Positions 62,032-64,000 of a DNA stretch of 64,000 nucleotides are shown here, piece by piece. Below the pieces are notes generated by a model. That model did no database searches. It worked only from the letters and a program-made list of their open reading frames with translations, and was not told where the DNA came from. Each line of letters opens with the position of its first letter. Position 1 is the first letter of the stretch. The DNA comes from Chlorops oryzae (taxonomy: Eukaryota > Arthropoda > Insecta > Diptera > Chloropidae). The stretch is taken from NCBI GenBank assembly GCA_020466095.1, contig CM035806.1:168848871-168912870 (forward strand), in the 5' to 3' direction. A program made the translations under genes and the position numbers.

Positions 62032-62436
62032 CCCAGCGGGAAATGTCCTCCTGACATCATCGATGACTTTTGGGTGACTTTGGAGCCGGAACGCGATGCA
62101 ATGTCATAGGACATTTTGTATGTTGACAGTGAATTCACCGATGAAATTTCATCGTGGGACTTTTTTTTTAAACATTTTTTTTCCCCTCAGCCAGGTATCG
62201 AATCCGCGATCTTCGGATTATGAATCGAGCACTCATCCTCTACGCCACTTCATGCTAACTCTCAACTGACGCTTAGATCTTATTTGAATTTCAGTACCCA
62301 ATGAGATTAAAGCACAATGAACAGCACCCCTCCACGATGACATTTCCTCCAAGATGTCACACATGACAATGTCACCTATATGTCATCGATGACATCACTG
62401 ATGATTTTGTTATGCGGGAGATTATTTCCCGTTGGG
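62032..62436 (+). mobile_element. 405-bp MITE carrying a tRNA-like module
   Basis: Starts CCCAGCGGGAAATG and ends ATTTCCCGTTGGG, with TA on both sides. Both halves have ATGTCATCGATGACAT-type words. Inside, on the minus strand at about 62186-62262, is a tRNA-like stretch. Confidence 0.75.
62186..62262 (-). other. tRNA-like sequence, tRNA-Met-like anticodon loop
   Basis: On the minus strand: box A-like TGGCGTAGAGG, then an anticodon-loop-like TTCATAATCCGAAG (CAT at the anticodon position), then box B-like GGATTCGATACC. The stems are too damaged for a working tRNA. Confidence 0.45.
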
Positions 62437-62517
62437 TATCCATTCTCAGGACTTCCTTCTGACGAAATGCCTAACGGTGCTTCCAGGAGGAGCTTTCCGT
62501 CCGGACGAGATTAGATG

Positions 62518-62751
62518 CATGATACAAGAAAACAAGATAGCGCCACTTCAGTACCGCTATTTTGAGGCTCTCTTTGAGAGCCGAAAATTGAGTTTGTGAC
62601 GTCACTGAGCGAGAAATTGTTGTTGTTTCCCATGCTATTCAAAAAAGTAAAAAAAACCGGTTTAACATGGGAAACAACAACAACGAATCGCGATTTTGAG
62701 TTTGTGACGTTTCCTCTCTCAAGTGGCGCTATCTTGTTTTCTTGTATCATG
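62518..62751 (-). mobile_element. MITE family B, copy 3, exact 8-bp duplication
   Basis: A 234-bp element with the same perfect ends as 7081-7312, flanked by ATTAGATG (62510-62517 and 62752-62759). Confidence 0.93.
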
Positions 62752-63519
62752 ATTAGATGTTTAGAGCATTAAAGTCCCTAACTGACTTTAGGCTTTCGAT
62801 GCCTTCACTTCTCGATAAAAAAAAAATTAATAAATAAAATTAAAAAAAAAACACACACACACACATACATATACACATATACACATATGCAAACATTCAA
62901 GTATACGGAAACGTATCGACAATTTCGAATTCGAATTTGTATCGATAATGATATTTTTATCACCTAATTTATTTGTTTGGAAAGAAAACTTTCGCTTCAA
63001 ACCCACATACCCACATCCTCACCCTAACGCACAAGACTCACACACATGCAGTGGCTTTGGTTAAATGTGGGGGAAAAAAAAGAGAAGAAAAAAGCTCATC
63101 ATCGGTGTTGCTATCAACACTAGGCATCATTATCATGGAACTACCGTCCCCTCCCGCGTCTCGTTTTCGTGTATGTGAAAGGTGCTGAGATCAAAATTTA
63201 TTGCCAATGAGAAGAACAATCGAAATGAAACGAAACGAAATGAAACGGAACGGAACGAAACGAAATGATTTAAGCGGAAATATGAGTATTCAAGTCGAAA
63301 ATTTCCTTTAGATGATACGTGCAAATCTTTGCTTGTTTCGCTCCCATTTGCCCATCTTTACACGAAGGGAGGTGCTCTGATGGCTGGTGTTGGGCTATTG
63401 GGAATTGCACCCTTTTTCTTTTTTGTAAATAGTGCGGGTTTTTTTTCTTTTTTTGTTCATGATGTGAATAATGTTGGTGTATTTAATTCATAAGCACATT
63501 AAAATTTAGCTTGTTAGGT
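62752..63519. other. gene-free region
   Basis: AC and CAT runs near 62850-62890, a GAAAC/GAAAT tandem at 63220-63266, and T-rich runs. No gene recognised. Confidence 0.45.
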
Positions 63520-63595
63520 ATATTTGGTGGGTCTGGGCATAGCGTGCTATGCTCTTCATCCCAGAGTCTCTGGTTCGATTCCCGGCACAGGCGAA
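63520..63595 (+). other. tRNA-like sequence with intact box B
   Basis: Contains GGTTCGATTCC, a perfect match to the RNA polymerase III box B consensus, preceded about 40 nt upstream by TGGGCATAGCG (weak box A). It may be a SINE head or a decayed tRNA; no cloverleaf could be closed by eye. Confidence 0.4.
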
Positions 63596-63748
63596 ACGGA
63601 GTGTAATGTTCCAAATCTAGCACTGTTTTTTTTTTTTTTAAAGTGGCATACCCCGTTGCCGCCTTCAGGAGAGTTTCAACCTGGTTTATTGATTCAATGT
63701 ACTTAAAAATTTTTGAAAAATTCTTAAGCAATGTTATTGGATTGAGTT

Positions 63749-64000
63749 AAGCCTGAATCCCACTATCTGCGCAATGCGCCAATTTTTGCCGCAATTAATA
63801 CACGGGATAGTGTGAACGAAATTTTTGGCCTCTGATGCTGACCAGAGTGATCGTCTGGAATGATTTTTGTCACAATTTCATTGCTACCCGTTATAATTTT
63901 GACACTAATTTGAGACTCAAAAGTCAATGTAAAAATTTTTGAAATTTTTGCCGATCTGGCCCCAATGAAAATCGGCGCAGATTGTGGGATCCTAGCTTTA
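63749..64000 (+). mobile_element. MITE (CCCACTATCTGCGC ends), copy 2
   Basis: The ends AAGCCTGAATCCCACTATCT and the inverse of AAGCTAGGATCCCACAATCT bracket the last 250 bp; the right end coincides with the end of the window. Related to 46485-46743. Confidence 0.7.

Overview
This 64-kb window is animal nuclear DNA, almost certainly from a higher (cyclorrhaphan) fly. The evidence is four spliced or single-exon genes whose predicted proteins look like fly orthologues, short GT-AG introns, AT-rich intergenic DNA with many CT/GA, CA and poly-T tracts, and a dense population of small non-autonomous DNA transposons. I cannot name the species; a tephritid-like or related fly with a moderately large genome would fit, but that is inference.

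Left part (1-13.2 kb), gene-bearing: an acireductone dioxygenase gene (Adi1, minus strand, 4 exons, 1799-2593), an Aurora B kinase gene (aurB, plus strand, 5 exons, 8590-9897) and a nucleoporin gene (Nup35/Nup53, minus strand, 3 exons, 11168-12254). Each coding sequence was rebuilt from splice sites and stays in frame to a stop. Adi1 and aurB diverge across about 6 kb of transposon-filled DNA. aurB and Nup35 converge, and Nup35 lies between two oppositely oriented 528-bp piggyBac-like MITEs with TTAA target sites. The genes share no pathway: methionine salvage, chromosome segregation and nuclear-pore structure.

Middle part (13.2-43.2 kb), gene-poor: nested MITEs (several hAT-like with 8-bp target duplications, a pogo-like one, and a CAC-ended element with tRNA-like modules), a broken non-LTR retrotransposon 3' end (30.64-31.37 kb), GAT-type minisatellites, and very long pyrimidine tracts. 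A few candidate exons are listed with low confidence.

Right part (43.2-64 kb): the single-exon forkhead gene crocodile (croc, FoxC, 43193-44989, 598 aa, intact forkhead domain), with long flanks. Beyond it lie more MITEs, an AACTT minisatellite, and about 2 kb of purine-rich DNA (59.6-61.65 kb).

The most interesting material is repeat biology: a MITE family whose internal 19-bp unit occurs once, twice and about 18 times in three copies; a (CT)n microsatellite of about 280 bp inside the terminal repeat of a pogo-like MITE; a transposon whose unoccupied insertion site survives in a sister copy in this window; and transposons carrying tRNA-like box A/box B modules. I found no bacterial-type system, CRISPR array, true tRNA or rRNA gene.
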